Assembly: GCF_019793435.1 (NCBI RefSeq)
Contig: NZ_JAILYH010000001.1
Span: forward strand, 372,001-436,000
Reading direction: 5' to 3'
DNA length: 64,000 bases
DNA from: Rhizobium redzepovicii
GTDB taxonomy: Bacteria > Pseudomonadota > Alphaproteobacteria > Rhizobiales > Rhizobiaceae
The position numbers were made by a program, and so were the translations under genes. Each line of letters begins with the position of its first letter. Position 1 is the stretch's first letter. Below, piece after piece: positions 1 through 8,906 of this stretch. The notes under the pieces are model-generated. The model worked only from the letters and a program-made list of their open reading frames with translations, was not told the origin of the DNA and ran no database searches.

Positions 1-171
1 GGCAGCCTGCTTGATCGCCTCCGGTTTGGTGCCGTCGAGAATGGCATTGCCGGAAAGGTCGTTGCGGATCTCGACCGCGTCGATGCCGAGCGACTTTGTC
101 AGCGCGAAGAAATCATCGATAGCGAGCGACGGCGCGGCCATATGGTTGAGCGCAAAGCGGATGGAAGTCAT
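1..171 (-). CDS. TIM-barrel sugar isomerase/epimerase, N-terminal part
   Basis: The first 57 codons of a gene that runs off the left edge. The start is the ATG whose complement ends at 171, preceded by a strong GAGGAGGAT ribosome site. The reading MTSIRFALNHMAAPSLAIDDFF, then a stretch with GIDAVEIRNDL, is the first strand and helix of xylose-isomerase-like TIM barrels (IolE/MocC type), which isomerise or dehydrate sugars and inositol derivatives. It lies beside a LacI regulator and a mocDEF-like set, so a role in inositol or rhizopine breakdown is plausible but inferred. Only the N-terminus is visible, so the substrate cannot be judged. Confidence 0.7.
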   Translation of the reverse strand, partial: MTSIRFALNHMAAPSLAIDDFFALTKSLGIDAVEIRNDLSGNAILDGTKPEAIKQAA

Positions 172-335
172 AACGGATATATCCTCCTCGTCTCCGCGAC
201 ATCAAGCGGAGCAGTTTCTCGTGAATGGGGCTGCGAATCTCTATCGGAATTTCCGTGGCAATCCATCGGCCATCGCCGCCGCCCCGCTCTCATTGCTGAA
301 AGAATTTCAACCACAATGATAGATTTCCGTCATTT

Positions 336-1364
336 CTAGATGTTCTCCGAGATATGGATATCGAAGGGCAGGAAGAACTGGCCGGGAACGGCCGTTTCGC
401 TGTTTTCGATCGCACTCATCATCAGCCCCATCAGCTCTTTGCAGAGTGCGGGCAGGGGGGTGCCGATCGCCATGGCGACGATATCGTCGGCAAGCCCGGC
501 TTTGCTGTCGGGCGTCAACTCGTTGACCACGAGGGCGATCTTGCCACCGAGACTTTCCTCACGGATCGCCGAGATCGCGCCCTCCATACCGCCGCCGCAA
601 ACGTAAATGCCGACGAGATCGGGATGCTTCTGCAGCAGCGTCAGCGTCGCCTCATGGGTGATCTCGGGAGTATCCAGGTTGATCAATGTATCGATGACGT
701 CGAATTCCGGCGCGTTTTCACGAAAATAGGAACGAAAGCCGATCTCGCGCAGCTCATGTCCGTGAAAACGGTGGCTGCCGACGAAACAGGCGACCTTACC
801 CGGCACACGGGCAGTCTTGGCAATCACCCAGGCGGCGGTGCGGCCGACCTTGCGGTTGTTGACGCCAATATAGGCATTGCGCACCCCTGAGGCGAAGTCG
901 GAAAGCAGCGAAAAGACGGGAATGTCTCTTTCCCTCAGTTCCTCAATCGCCGCCGTCACCGCAGGATAGTCTGGAGCAACCAGAGCGATGGCCTGATTGC
1001 GGGCGCCGAGAGCCCTGAGCTTCTCGACGATCGCCGCCGGTGTCGAAGCGGAGGGATAGTCGATCTGGATCTGGACACGGGCGGTGGTCACGGCGCGGGC
1101 CGCCACTTCGATCTCGCGAGCGAAAGCCTGATAGAAGGGCTGCATCGGCTTTTGCAGCAGGAACGCCAGCCGGTATTGCGGCAGATCCTCGAAGACGCGT
1201 TGCCGGATGAGGCCGACGGCATGGTAGCCGATCGACTGGGCCGCGTCATAAACCCGCCGCGCCGTTTCCTCGCGCACGCGGTGGCGACCGTTGAGCACCC
1301 GGTCGACGGTGGCAACGCTGACGCCCGAGGCGCGGGCGAGATCGGAGATGGTGGGTCGGCGCAT
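336..1364 (-). CDS. LacI-family transcriptional regulator
   Basis: 342 residues, the usual LacI length. Residues 4-50 (TISDLARASGVSVATVDRVLNG) are the LacI helix-turn-helix with its hinge, and the rest is a periplasmic-binding-protein-like sugar-sensing domain. A TIM-barrel isomerase gene lies downstream on the same strand and a mocDEF-like set is divergent, so it probably represses one or both in response to a sugar or inositol-type ligand. Two palindromes in the divergent gap (1396-1431) are candidate operators. The family assignment is firm; the ligand is unknown. Confidence 0.9.
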   Translation of the reverse strand: MRRPTISDLARASGVSVATVDRVLNGRHRVREETARRVYDAAQSIGYHAVGLIRQRVFEDLPQYRLAFLLQKPMQPFYQAFAREIEVAARAVTTARVQIQIDYPSASTPAAIVEKLRALGARNQAIALVAPDYPAVTAAIEELRERDIPVFSLLSDFASGVRNAYIGVNNRKVGRTAAWVIAKTARVPGKVACFVGSHRFHGHELREIGFRSYFRENAPEFDVIDTLINLDTPEITHEATLTLLQKHPDLVGIYVCGGGMEGAISAIREESLGGKIALVVNELTPDSKAGLADDIVAMAIGTPLPALCKELMGLMMSAIENSETAVPGQFFLPFDIHISENI

Positions 1365-1395
1365 CGGCGTTCCTGATAGATTCGATCATGAATGC

Positions 1396-1431
1396 AAGCC
1401 ATTTATGATGGCTTTTGATAGATTATATCAA
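1396..1431. promoter_or_regulatory. Two adjacent palindromes, candidate LacI operators
   Basis: In the 132-base divergent gap there are two perfect inverted repeats side by side: AAGCCAT-N5-ATGGCTT (1396-1414) and TTGATA-N5-TATCAA (1415-1431). Their position between the regulator and the desaturase-like gene fits autoregulation and control of both directions. The assignment to this LacI protein is inference from position. Confidence 0.5.
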
Positions 1432-1496
1432 GCCTGCATTGAGCGCCTTACAAAGTCAACCTATCCTCCCAAGCATTGCATAACGGGAGGCGGATG

Positions 1497-2585
1497 ATGA
1501 CGATCCAGGCAAAGAAACGGGACTACGACCTGCTCGGCGAAAGCGGCCGCACCGCTGTCGAGACGGGGCTGGCGGCAGCGCAATGGTACCACACGGATAT
1601 TCCGCGCAAGGAGATGAAGGCGCTGATGCAGCGCTCGGACGCCCCGGCGATCCGTGACACCGTCATCTGGCTCGGCAGCATGGTGGCCCTGGCCGGGCTC
1701 GGCGTCTATTTCTGGGGTTCGTGGGTCGCGTTGCCCTTCTTCCTTGCCTATGGCGTGCTCTACGGCTCGGCCTCCGACAGCCGCTGGCACGAATGCGGCC
1801 ACGGCACCGCCTTCAAGACGCGCTGGATGAACGACGCCGTCTATCAGATCGCCTGCTTCATGATCATGCGCAATCCGGTGACCTGGCGCTGGAGTCACAC
1901 ACGCCACCACACCGATACCGTTATCGTTGGCCGCGATCCCGAAATCGCCGTCATGCGCCCGCCCGATCTCGTCCGGCTGGTCCTCAATTTCTTCGGCATC
2001 CTCGATGTCTGGCATGCTGTCGTCGACATGTTGCGCAACGCCTTCGGTGTCGTGAGCGCGGCGGAAAAGACCTTCATTCCGGAGATGGAGCAGCCGAAAG
2101 CGATCCGGATCGCCCGCATCTGGCTTGCGATCTATGTCGCCACGATCGCTGCAGCACTCGCCATGGGTTCGATCCTGCCGCTGATGCTGATCGGCCTGCC
2201 GCGCCTCTACGGCGCCTGGCACCATGTACTGACCGGGCTTTTGCAGCATGGCGGCCTCGCCGACAACGTCATCGACCACCGGCTGAACAGCCGCACGGTC
2301 TATATGAACCCGGTCAGCCGCTTCATCTACTGGAACATGAATTACCACGTCGAACATCACATGTTCCCGATGGTGCCTTACCATGCGCTGCCCAGGCTGC
2401 ACGCGATGATCAAGCACGACCTGCCGGCGCCGAACCCGTCGATCTGGTCGGGTTATCGCGAGATGATCCCGGCCTTCCTGCGCCAGCTGCGCAACGAGGA
2501 TTATTTCCTGAAGCGCGAATTGCCGGCCACCGCGCGGCCCTATCGCGAAGAGTTCCACAACGAGCTGGCTCCGGCCGCGCAATAA
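1497..2585 (+). CDS. mocD: Fatty-acid-desaturase-fold hydroxylase, MocD-like
   Basis: A membrane di-iron enzyme with the three histidine boxes of the desaturase/alkane-hydroxylase fold: HECGH near residue 98, HTRHH near 134 and HVEHH near the C-terminus, with hydrophobic segments around residues 60-90 and 205-225. Two ATGs occur in tandem at 1494 and 1497; 1497 is preferred because GGGAGG lies six bases upstream. A Rieske ferredoxin and a ferredoxin reductase follow at once, giving a complete electron chain. In Sinorhizobium meliloti mocDEF demethylates the rhizopine 3-O-methyl-scyllo-inosamine. That substrate is assumed here from gene order only; another O-methyl or hydrocarbon substrate is possible. 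Confidence 0.75.
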   Translation: MTIQAKKRDYDLLGESGRTAVETGLAAAQWYHTDIPRKEMKALMQRSDAPAIRDTVIWLGSMVALAGLGVYFWGSWVALPFFLAYGVLYGSASDSRWHECGHGTAFKTRWMNDAVYQIACFMIMRNPVTWRWSHTRHHTDTVIVGRDPEIAVMRPPDLVRLVLNFFGILDVWHAVVDMLRNAFGVVSAAEKTFIPEMEQPKAIRIARIWLAIYVATIAAALAMGSILPLMLIGLPRLYGAWHHVLTGLLQHGGLADNVIDHRLNSRTVYMNPVSRFIYWNMNYHVEHHMFPMVPYHALPRLHAMIKHDLPAPNPSIWSGYREMIPAFLRQLRNEDYFLKRELPATARPYREEFHNELAPAAQ

Positions 2586-2606
2586 TCACGATCGAGGGAG
2601 GATAAG

Positions 2607-2921
2607 ATGAGCGGAAACTGGATCGAAGTCTGCGGCAAGGACGAGATCGACGAAGAGGATGTCATCCGCTTCGATCATGGCGGGCGCACCTTCGCGGTCT
2701 ACCGCAGCCCCGACGACGAATTCTTCGCGACCGACGGGCTCTGCACGCATGAACATATCCATCTCGCCGACGGGCTCGTGATGGATGAGATTATCGAATG
2801 TCCGAAGCATAACGGCCGCTTCAACTACAAGACGGGCGAAGCCAAGGGCGCGCCGGTCTGCGTCAATCTCAAGACCTATCCGGTGAAGATCGAAGGCGGC
2901 GCCGTCTTCATCTCGCTCTGA
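2607..2921 (+). CDS. mocE: Rieske-type [2Fe-2S] ferredoxin, MocE-like
   Basis: 104 residues, a stand-alone Rieske ferredoxin. The cluster ligands are visible as C-T-H (LCTHEHIHL) and C-x-x-H (IECPKHNGRF). It should pass electrons from the reductase encoded next to the upstream di-iron hydroxylase. A GGGAGG box precedes the ATG by a few bases and the gap to the hydroxylase is 21 bases, so the genes are co-transcribed. Its small size matches ferredoxins of the MocE/biphenyl-dioxygenase kind rather than the larger oxygenase subunits. Confidence 0.85.
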   Translation: MSGNWIEVCGKDEIDEEDVIRFDHGGRTFAVYRSPDDEFFATDGLCTHEHIHLADGLVMDEIIECPKHNGRFNYKTGEAKGAPVCVNLKTYPVKIEGGAVFISL

Positions 2922-2932
2922 CGGAGGCTGAT

Positions 2933-4156
2933 GTGGCCCATTTCGTTATCTTGGGTGCCGGCGAATGCGGTGCGCGCGCCGCTTTCGCCCTGCGGGAAAA
3001 GGGTTTTGACGGCGAAATAACGCTTGTCGGCGCCGAGCCCCTTCATCCCTATGAACGGCCGCCGCTGTCGAAGGCGGGTGCCGATGCAGGCGATCCGAAA
3101 TTCATCGCTGCGTCGGAAAAATACGCCGACAGCGGCATCCGATTGCTGACCGGCCTTGAAGCCAGGGATTTCGACACGGCATCCAGGACCGTCACGCTTT
3201 CCGACAGGACGACGCTTTCCTATGACAAGCTTCTGCTGGCGACGGGCGCAGCGGCGCGTTCGTTCCCCGGCGCGCCTGAAGGTAGCGCCCATATTCGCTC
3301 GCTGCGGACGCATCACGATGCAGCCGCACTGCGCGACGTGATGAAGCCCGGCAAGCATATCGCCATCATCGGCGGCGGCTTCATCGGCCTGGAACTTGCG
3401 GCGACGGCGCGCCTGCTCGGCGCCGAGGTCACCGTCATCGAGGGGCTGGAACGCGTACTGAAGCGCGGCGTGCCTGAGGAAATCGCTCACCTCCTGACCG
3501 AGCGCCACCGCGCCGAGGGCGTCGATATCCGCTGCGGCGTCTCGATCGAGAGCCTGAGCGAGGAAGGCGGAAAGGCCTTGATCCGGTTGTCGGCCGGCGA
3601 GGCGATCGAAGCCGATCTCGCCCTTGTCGGCATCGGCGCCCGGCCGAATGTCGAGATCGCCGAAAAAGCGGGGCTGACGATCGAAAACGGCATCGCCGTC
3701 GACCGCTATCTCCAGACCTCGGCGCCGAATGTTTTTGCCGCCGGCGACTGCTGCTCCTTTCCTTTGCCGATCTATGGCGGCCGGCGAGTGCGGCTCGAAT
3801 CCTGGCGCAACGCCCAGGAGCAGGGCACATTGGCCGCGGCCAACATGCTCGGCCTCGAGCAAGCCATTTCATCGGTGCCGTGGTTCTGGTCGGATCAATA
3901 CGACATGACGCTGCAAATTGCCGGCCTTGCCGAAGGCGCCGCCACGCATCAGCGCCGCGATCTCGGGGCCGGCGCCTTCATTCTGTTCCACCTCGATGCC
4001 GACGGCCGATTGATCGCCGCAAGCGGCATCGGCCCGGGCAATGCGGTGGCGCGCGACATCCGCCTCGCCGAAATGCTGATCGCAGCCCGCGCCCATCCCG
4101 ACCCGGCGGCGCTCGCAGCCAATGACGTCAAACTGAAATCCCTGCTGGCCGCCTGA
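2933..4156 (+). CDS. mocF: FAD-dependent NAD(P)H-ferredoxin reductase, MocF-like
   Basis: 407 residues with two dinucleotide-binding motifs: LGAGECGARAA at the N-terminus for FAD and IIGGGFIGLELA near residue 146 for NAD(P)H, followed by the FAD-contact motif NVFAAGDCC near 265. This is the rubredoxin/ferredoxin-reductase family that feeds Rieske ferredoxins. Translation starts at GTG (2933), with GGAGG upstream; an overlapping ATG at 2931 is out of frame. It completes the three-component monooxygenase set with the two preceding genes. Confidence 0.85.
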   Translation: MAHFVILGAGECGARAAFALREKGFDGEITLVGAEPLHPYERPPLSKAGADAGDPKFIAASEKYADSGIRLLTGLEARDFDTASRTVTLSDRTTLSYDKLLLATGAAARSFPGAPEGSAHIRSLRTHHDAAALRDVMKPGKHIAIIGGGFIGLELAATARLLGAEVTVIEGLERVLKRGVPEEIAHLLTERHRAEGVDIRCGVSIESLSEEGGKALIRLSAGEAIEADLALVGIGARPNVEIAEKAGLTIENGIAVDRYLQTSAPNVFAAGDCCSFPLPIYGGRRVRLESWRNAQEQGTLAAANMLGLEQAISSVPWFWSDQYDMTLQIAGLAEGAATHQRRDLGAGAFILFHLDADGRLIAASGIGPGNAVARDIRLAEMLIAARAHPDPAALAANDVKLKSLLAA

Positions 4157-4198
4157 GCCGCCCGATATATTCACCCGATGTACTCACAGGAATTGACG

Positions 4199-5011
4199 AT
4201 GAAAAAACACAAGCGCGCGACCGTCGCCGATCTGCTGGCGGAAAAGGGCAAGCGCCAGCTCACCATGCTGCGCGTCACCTCGCTGGAGGAGGCAGAAGCG
4301 GCTGAAAAAGCCGGGATCGACATCGTCTCGGTGCCGCCCTCGCTGCTCGGCCCGCTCTTTCGCGAAATCGCGCCGACGCCTTTTGCCATTCCGGGGCTCG
4401 AATATGGCGATCTTGTCTCGGCTGAAGATTATCTGCGTGCCGCCTTCGCAGCGCTGAAGGCCGGCGGCGATGCGGTCTATTGCGCCGCAAGCCTGCAGAC
4501 GATCCGGCGCATGCGCGACGAGGGCATCCCGGTCTGCGGCCATCTCGGGCTGATCCCGTCGAAGGCGACCTGGACCGGCGGCTTCCGCGCCGTCGGCAAG
4601 ACGGCGGCAAGTGCCGCCGAGATCTGGCGGCAGACCAAGGCGCTCGAAGAGGCCGGCGCCTTCGCCGCCGAAATCGAAGTCGTGCCTGGGGATGTCGCTG
4701 CCGCCATCAGCAGCAACACCTCGATGCTGATGATTTCCATGGGGGCCGGCAGCGGCTGCGACGCCCAATATCTCTTCGCCGACGACGTGCTCGGTGCCAA
4801 TCGCGACCACTATCCCCGCCATGCCAAGGTCTATCGCAACTTCGCCGCCGAACACGACCGGCTGCAGCGAGAGCGCATCGCCGCCTTCACCGAATTCGCC
4901 GAGGATGTCCGGACCGGCGCCTATCCGGAAAAGCGCCATCTCGTCGGTATCGACGAAGCGGAATTGAAGATTTTCCTGGATGGACTGGCCGGCGAGACGG
5001 GGGATCGTTGA
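4199..5011 (+). CDS. Ketopantoate hydroxymethyltransferase (PanB)-like protein
   Basis: 270 residues from the ATG at 4199, chosen because AGGAA lies six bases before it; the in-frame ATG at 4178 has no ribosome site. PanB landmarks are present in order: GHLGLIPSK near 114, EEGA-type EAGAFAAEIEVVP near 152-165 and GAGSGCDAQYL near 183-193. PanB transfers a one-carbon unit from methylene-tetrahydrofolate to ketoisovalerate for pantothenate synthesis. No panC is adjacent; the gene instead follows a mocDEF-like demethylase, so it may be a paralogue recruited to a one-carbon or aldol step. It could also belong to the related isocitrate-lyase/PEP-mutase superfamily in a broad sense. Confidence 0.65.
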   Translation: MKKHKRATVADLLAEKGKRQLTMLRVTSLEEAEAAEKAGIDIVSVPPSLLGPLFREIAPTPFAIPGLEYGDLVSAEDYLRAAFAALKAGGDAVYCAASLQTIRRMRDEGIPVCGHLGLIPSKATWTGGFRAVGKTAASAAEIWRQTKALEEAGAFAAEIEVVPGDVAAAISSNTSMLMISMGAGSGCDAQYLFADDVLGANRDHYPRHAKVYRNFAAEHDRLQRERIAAFTEFAEDVRTGAYPEKRHLVGIDEAELKIFLDGLAGETGDR

Positions 5012-5064
5012 AGTAGTCCCACCTATTCTTTGCCCTCGCTTACGCTCAGCGCATTCGCTTCGCT

Positions 5065-5226
5065 CACCCCCTCATCTGCCTGCCGGCATCGTCTCCCCCT
5101 GGGGAGAAGGGGGTGTGGCGGCGCCTCACTCCTCTTGAGACCTTTGCTGTAGGAATGGCACCGTACGGCTTGCTCCCCCTTCTCCCCAGCGGGGAGAAGA
5201 TGCCGGTCAGCGCAGATGAGGGGGTG
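5065..5226. repeat. Intergenic palindromic element (RIME-like)
   Basis: Two palindromic modules face each other. The left arm at 5065-5100 (CACCCCCTCATCTGCC, then TGCCGGCATC) is matched in reverse by the right arm at 5191-5226 (GATGCCGG, then GCAGATGAGGGGGTG). Each arm ends in its own small hairpin, for example CTTCTCCCC-AGC-GGGGAGAAG on the right. This two-palindrome layout is that of rhizobial intergenic mosaic elements. It fills most of the 367-base gap between the PanB-like gene and nrtR; I see no gene in that gap. Confidence 0.7.
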
Positions 5227-5378
5227 AGGAGCGCCAGCGACGAACGCCTTGAGCGGCAAGCGAAAAGCATCTTTCGCCAGAGACAAAAACATAAACACCC
5301 CAGCATCCACTGGATGATGTGGGCAACACCCCGAACTCGTTGGCGCTCCATTGGCTTCCATCCCAGCCTGTGTCAGGA

Positions 5379-6308
5379 ATGATCCATTCGGAACGGAGTA
5401 TTCGGTCCCCTGTGACGATCGGCTTTGCGCATGCGGAATTGATTGCGGTGCTCGTCGCGGTGACGGGGGACGAGCCGCGTGTGATGACGATCCGTTCCGG
5501 CAATGCGCTGCCGTCGGGCCCCTTCGAAATGGGCCACCGCACCCTGCAATCGGGCCTGCGCGAATGGGTGCAGGAGCAGACCGAACACCCGGTCGGCTAT
5601 CTCGAGCAGCTCTATACCTTCGCCGACCGCGACCGGAACAACGACATCCCGGGCGGGCGGACGATCTCGATCAGCTATCTCGGCCTCGTCAACGAGCAGT
5701 CGGGCGCCGGCCGGCCGGGATGGCATGGCTGGTACGAATATTTTCCCTGGGAAGACCACCGGAAGGGCCGGCCGGCCGTGCTGGATGAGATCATGACGCG
5801 GCTGAGCCACTGGGCCGATGCCGATTCTTTCAGGCGCGGCCACCGACATCGCCGGGCGGATTTCACCTTCGGCCTCGACGGCGGCGGCTGGAACGAGGAT
5901 CTGGCGCTGCAGCGCTACGAACTGCTTTATGAAGCGGGGCTCGTTGCCGAAGCCGGATGCACAAGCGAAGCCAATCTCGGCCGGGCGATGTTTGCCGATC
6001 ACCGCCGGATTCTGGCGACCGGGATCGCAAGACTGCGCGCCAAGATCAAATACCGTCCGGTGGTCTTCGAACTGATGCCGGAGAGTTTTACGCTTCTGCG
6101 GCTGCAGCGCACCATCGAGGCCCTGGCGGGGCTGACGCTGCACAAGCAGAATTTTCGCCGCTTGATCGAACAGCAGGAACTCGTCGAGGAAACCGGCGGC
6201 ACGGAAAGCGAAACCGGCGGCCGGCCGGCCAAGCTGTTCCGCTTCCGCCACACGGTGCTCGAGGAACGGGCGCTCGCCGGAACAAAATTACCGCTCTCCC
6301 GCAATTGA
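5379..6308 (+). CDS. nrtR: NrtR-type NAD metabolism regulator (Nudix + winged helix)
   Basis: 309 residues from the ATG at 5379 (AGGA just upstream). The N-terminal part (about 10-150) is a Nudix-like fold without a canonical GX5EX7REUXEEXGU box, as in NrtR regulators where it senses ADP-ribose-type ligands. The C-terminal part (about 210-300), with FTLLRLQRTIEALAGLTLHKQNFRRLIE, is the winged-helix DNA-binding domain. It sits directly upstream of nadABC, with two matching palindromes in the gap, which strongly supports repression of NAD synthesis. An earlier in-frame start at 5319 would add residues with no ribosome site. Confidence 0.85.
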   Translation: MIHSERSIRSPVTIGFAHAELIAVLVAVTGDEPRVMTIRSGNALPSGPFEMGHRTLQSGLREWVQEQTEHPVGYLEQLYTFADRDRNNDIPGGRTISISYLGLVNEQSGAGRPGWHGWYEYFPWEDHRKGRPAVLDEIMTRLSHWADADSFRRGHRHRRADFTFGLDGGGWNEDLALQRYELLYEAGLVAEAGCTSEANLGRAMFADHRRILATGIARLRAKIKYRPVVFELMPESFTLLRLQRTIEALAGLTLHKQNFRRLIEQQELVEETGGTESETGGRPAKLFRFRHTVLEERALAGTKLPLSRN

Positions 6309-6310
6309 CA

Positions 6311-6363
6311 TATGCTCACCGTGAGAATATCTATTTGCCCACGATATGCTCAAATAGAGCATA
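6311..6363. promoter_or_regulatory. Tandem operators upstream of nadA, probable NrtR boxes
   Basis: Two copies of the same inverted repeat precede nadA: TATGCTC-N5-GAGAATA (6311-6329) and TATGCTC-N5-GAGCATA (6345-6363). Their centres are 34 bases apart, about three helical turns, and the second ends only three bases before the AAGGAG box of nadA. The neighbouring nrtR gene makes NrtR the natural binder. Confidence 0.75.
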
Positions 6364-6377
6364 ATAAGGAGCCGGTC

Positions 6378-7349
6378 ATGAACCATTCTGTTTCCGCATC
6401 CTCGCTCTACGAGCGCGTCAGCCGCGTCATTCCCAAAGCCGAATGGATGTCGTTCGAGAACGATGTCGACGCTATCCTCGAACTCAAGCGCCGCCGCAAC
6501 GCCGTCATTCTCGCGCATAATTACCAGACGCCGGAGATCTTCCACGGCGTCGCCGATATCGTCGGCGACAGCCTGGCGCTTGCCCGCAAGGCGATCGAGG
6601 TCGATGCCGATGTGATCGTGCTGGCCGGCGTGCACTTCATGGCCGAGACCGCCAAGCTGCTGAATCCCGAGAAAACCGTGCTGATCCCCGATCTTGGCGC
6701 CGGCTGCTCGCTGGCGGATTCGATCACGCCTGAAGATATCGCGCTCTTGCGCCAGGCCCATCCCGGCGTGCCCATCATCACCTATGTCAACACTTCGGCG
6801 GCGGTGAAGGCTGCCTCCGACATCTGCTGCACCTCGGGCAATGCCAAACAGGTGGTGGAATCGCTCGGCGTGCCGAAGGTGCTGATGATCCCGGACGAAT
6901 ATCTGGCGCGCAACGTCGCCCGCGAGACCGATGTCGAGATCATCGCCTGGCACGGGCATTGCGAAGTGCATGAACTCTTCACCGCCGATGATGTCCGCCA
7001 GCTGCGCGAAAACCATCCCGGCGTGACAGTGCTCGCCCATCCCGAATGCCCGCCCGAGGTGGTGGCCGAGGCCGATTTTGCCGGCTCCACCGCTGTCATG
7101 TCGGATTACGTCGGGCGGCAGAAGCCGGCGCGCGTCGTGCTGCTCACCGAATGCTCGATGAGCGACAATGTCGCCGTGCATCATCCCGAGGTCGAATTCA
7201 TTCGCCCCTGCAATCTCTGCCCGCATATGAAGCGGATCACCCTGGGCAATATCCGTTCAGCGCTTGAGGAAAACCGCCACGAGGTGACCGTCGATCCGGC
7301 GATTGCCGTGGCGGCGCGCCGCGCCGTCGAAAGGATGCTGGCGATATGA
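6378..7349 (+). CDS. nadA: Quinolinate synthase
   Basis: 323 residues. It condenses iminoaspartate with dihydroxyacetone phosphate to quinolinate, using a [4Fe-4S] cluster. Family marks are AHNYQ near residue 47, [12 protein letters not shown] near 84, and the likely cluster cysteines in [16 protein letters not shown] and NLCPHMK. The start at 6378 follows AAGGAG by six bases; an in-frame ATG further upstream lies inside the first operator and is rejected. It overlaps nadB by four bases (ATGA), so translation is coupled. Confidence 0.97.
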   Translation: MNHSVSASSLYERVSRVIPKAEWMSFENDVDAILELKRRRNAVILAHNYQTPEIFHGVADIVGDSLALARKAIEVDADVIVLAGVHFMAETAKLLNPEKTVLIPDLGAGCSLADSITPEDIALLRQAHPGVPIITYVNTSAAVKAASDICCTSGNAKQVVESLGVPKVLMIPDEYLARNVARETDVEIIAWHGHCEVHELFTADDVRQLRENHPGVTVLAHPECPPEVVAEADFAGSTAVMSDYVGRQKPARVVLLTECSMSDNVAVHHPEVEFIRPCNLCPHMKRITLGNIRSALEENRHEVTVDPAIAVAARRAVERMLAI

Positions 7350-8905
7350 CCGAGATTCTCCACAATCTCACTGGCCGCACGGTGATCGTCGGCAGCGGCC
7401 TTGCCGGGCTGATGACCGCCCTGACACTGGCGCCGGAACCTTCCGTCATCGTCACGCGCGCCGTCCTCGGCACCGAGACGTCGAGCGCTTGGGCGCAGGG
7501 CGGCATCGCTGCCGGCATGGGCGCCGACGACAGCGCGGCGCTGCATCTTGCCGATACGCTTGTCGCCGGCGACGGCCTCTGCGATCCCGCAGTCGCCGCC
7601 GGCATCATCACCGAAGCGCCGGCGGCAATCTCAGCGCTGGAGCAGGCCGGCGTCCGTTTCGACCGAAATGCCGCCGGCGAACTCTCTTTCGGGCTGGAGG
7701 CTGCCCATAGCCGCCGCCGCATCGTCCACGCCGAAGGCGATGGTTCGGGGGCGGCGATCGTCGCGGCGCTGGTGCGGGCGTTGAAGCAGATACCTTCCAT
7801 ATCCGTGCTCGAAGGTTTTGAGGCGCGGCGGATCATGATGGATGGCGAGCGTGTCGCCGGCCTGCTCTGCGCGACCGCCAACGGCGTCGCCATCCTGCCG
7901 ACGTCGAAAGTGGTGCTTGCCACCGGCGGGATCGGCGGGCTTTACGATTCGACCACCAATCCGATGGGCAATTTCGGCCAAGGGATTGCGCTCGCCGCAA
8001 GGGCGGGTGCCGATCTCGCCGACATGGAATTCGTCCAGTTCCATCCGACGGCGCTCGATTCCCGTCGCAGGCCTTTGGCGCTCGTCAGCGAGGCAGTGCG
8101 CGGTGAGGGGGCTCTGCTCGTCAACGAACGCGGAGAACGCTTCATGGCCCGCACCCCGGGCGCCGAGCTTGCGCCGCGCGACGTGGTGGCGCGCGCCATC
8201 AGCGCCGAAATCACCCGCGGCGGCAGGGTCTTCCTCGATGCTCGCGATGCGCTCGGCAGCCGCTTTGCCACCCGCTTTCCCGTCATCGCCGCCCTTTGCG
8301 GCGAGGCCGGCATCGATCCGGCGAAGCACCTCATTCCAGTGCGCCCGGCCGTTCACTATCACATGGGCGGCGTTGCGACGGATGCCAACGGCCGCAGCTC
8401 GGTTCCAGGACTCTGGGTCGTGGGCGAAGCGGGCTCGACCGGCCTGCACGGCGCCAACCGGCTCGCCAGCAATTCGCTGCTGGAGGCGGCGGTGATGGGC
8501 ATGCGGGCGGCGCGCGACCTCGCTTCCATGCCGGCGAGCCGTCCCGGCACCCTCTTCGGCGAGAGACTGCCGGTGCCAGCCGATGCATCGCTCGTCCGGC
8601 CGATCGTCTCACGCCATCTCGGCGTGCTGCGCAATGCCGGCGCCGTTGAGGACGCGATCGCCGCGCTGCTGCCGCTTGCCGAAGGCGACGGCCCCGCCGC
8701 CGATCCTGCCATCGTCGCGCTGCTGATCGCCGTCTTTGCCAGCCTGCGGACGGAATCGCGCGGCGCCCATGCCCGCACCGATTTTCCGCTGAAGCTCGGC
8801 GCTGCCGACCGGCGCCAGATGCGCCTTTCCCAAGCGCTAGAAATCGCCCGTGCCACATCGCCCTATGCCCTTGCCCCGCTCTATACTCTTGCAAGGAGTG
8901 CCTGA
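7346..8905 (+). CDS. nadB: L-aspartate oxidase
   Basis: 519 residues. The FAD enzyme oxidises L-aspartate to iminoaspartate for NadA. The Rossmann motif [14 protein letters not shown] is at residues 13-26, the flavoprotein signature [14 protein letters not shown] near 46-59, and the succinate-dehydrogenase-like active-site parts HPTALD and [16 protein letters not shown] near 232-270. [15 protein letters not shown] near 335 is also typical. Its start overlaps the nadA stop and nadC follows one base after its stop. Confidence 0.97.
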   Translation: MTEILHNLTGRTVIVGSGLAGLMTALTLAPEPSVIVTRAVLGTETSSAWAQGGIAAGMGADDSAALHLADTLVAGDGLCDPAVAAGIITEAPAAISALEQAGVRFDRNAAGELSFGLEAAHSRRRIVHAEGDGSGAAIVAALVRALKQIPSISVLEGFEARRIMMDGERVAGLLCATANGVAILPTSKVVLATGGIGGLYDSTTNPMGNFGQGIALAARAGADLADMEFVQFHPTALDSRRRPLALVSEAVRGEGALLVNERGERFMARTPGAELAPRDVVARAISAEITRGGRVFLDARDALGSRFATRFPVIAALCGEAGIDPAKHLIPVRPAVHYHMGGVATDANGRSSVPGLWVVGEAGSTGLHGANRLASNSLLEAAVMGMRAARDLASMPASRPGTLFGERLPVPADASLVRPIVSRHLGVLRNAGAVEDAIAALLPLAEGDGPAADPAIVALLIAVFASLRTESRGAHARTDFPLKLGAADRRQMRLSQALEIARATSPYALAPLYTLARSA

Positions 8906-8906
8906 G

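Noticed and set aside
11..339. Plus-strand frames at the left edge
   Set aside because: They oppose the TIM-barrel gene, which has a better ribosome site and recognisable fold.
6312..6377. Upstream start for nadA inside the operator
   Set aside because: No ribosome site, and it lies within a palindrome; ATG 6378 has AAGGAG at six bases.
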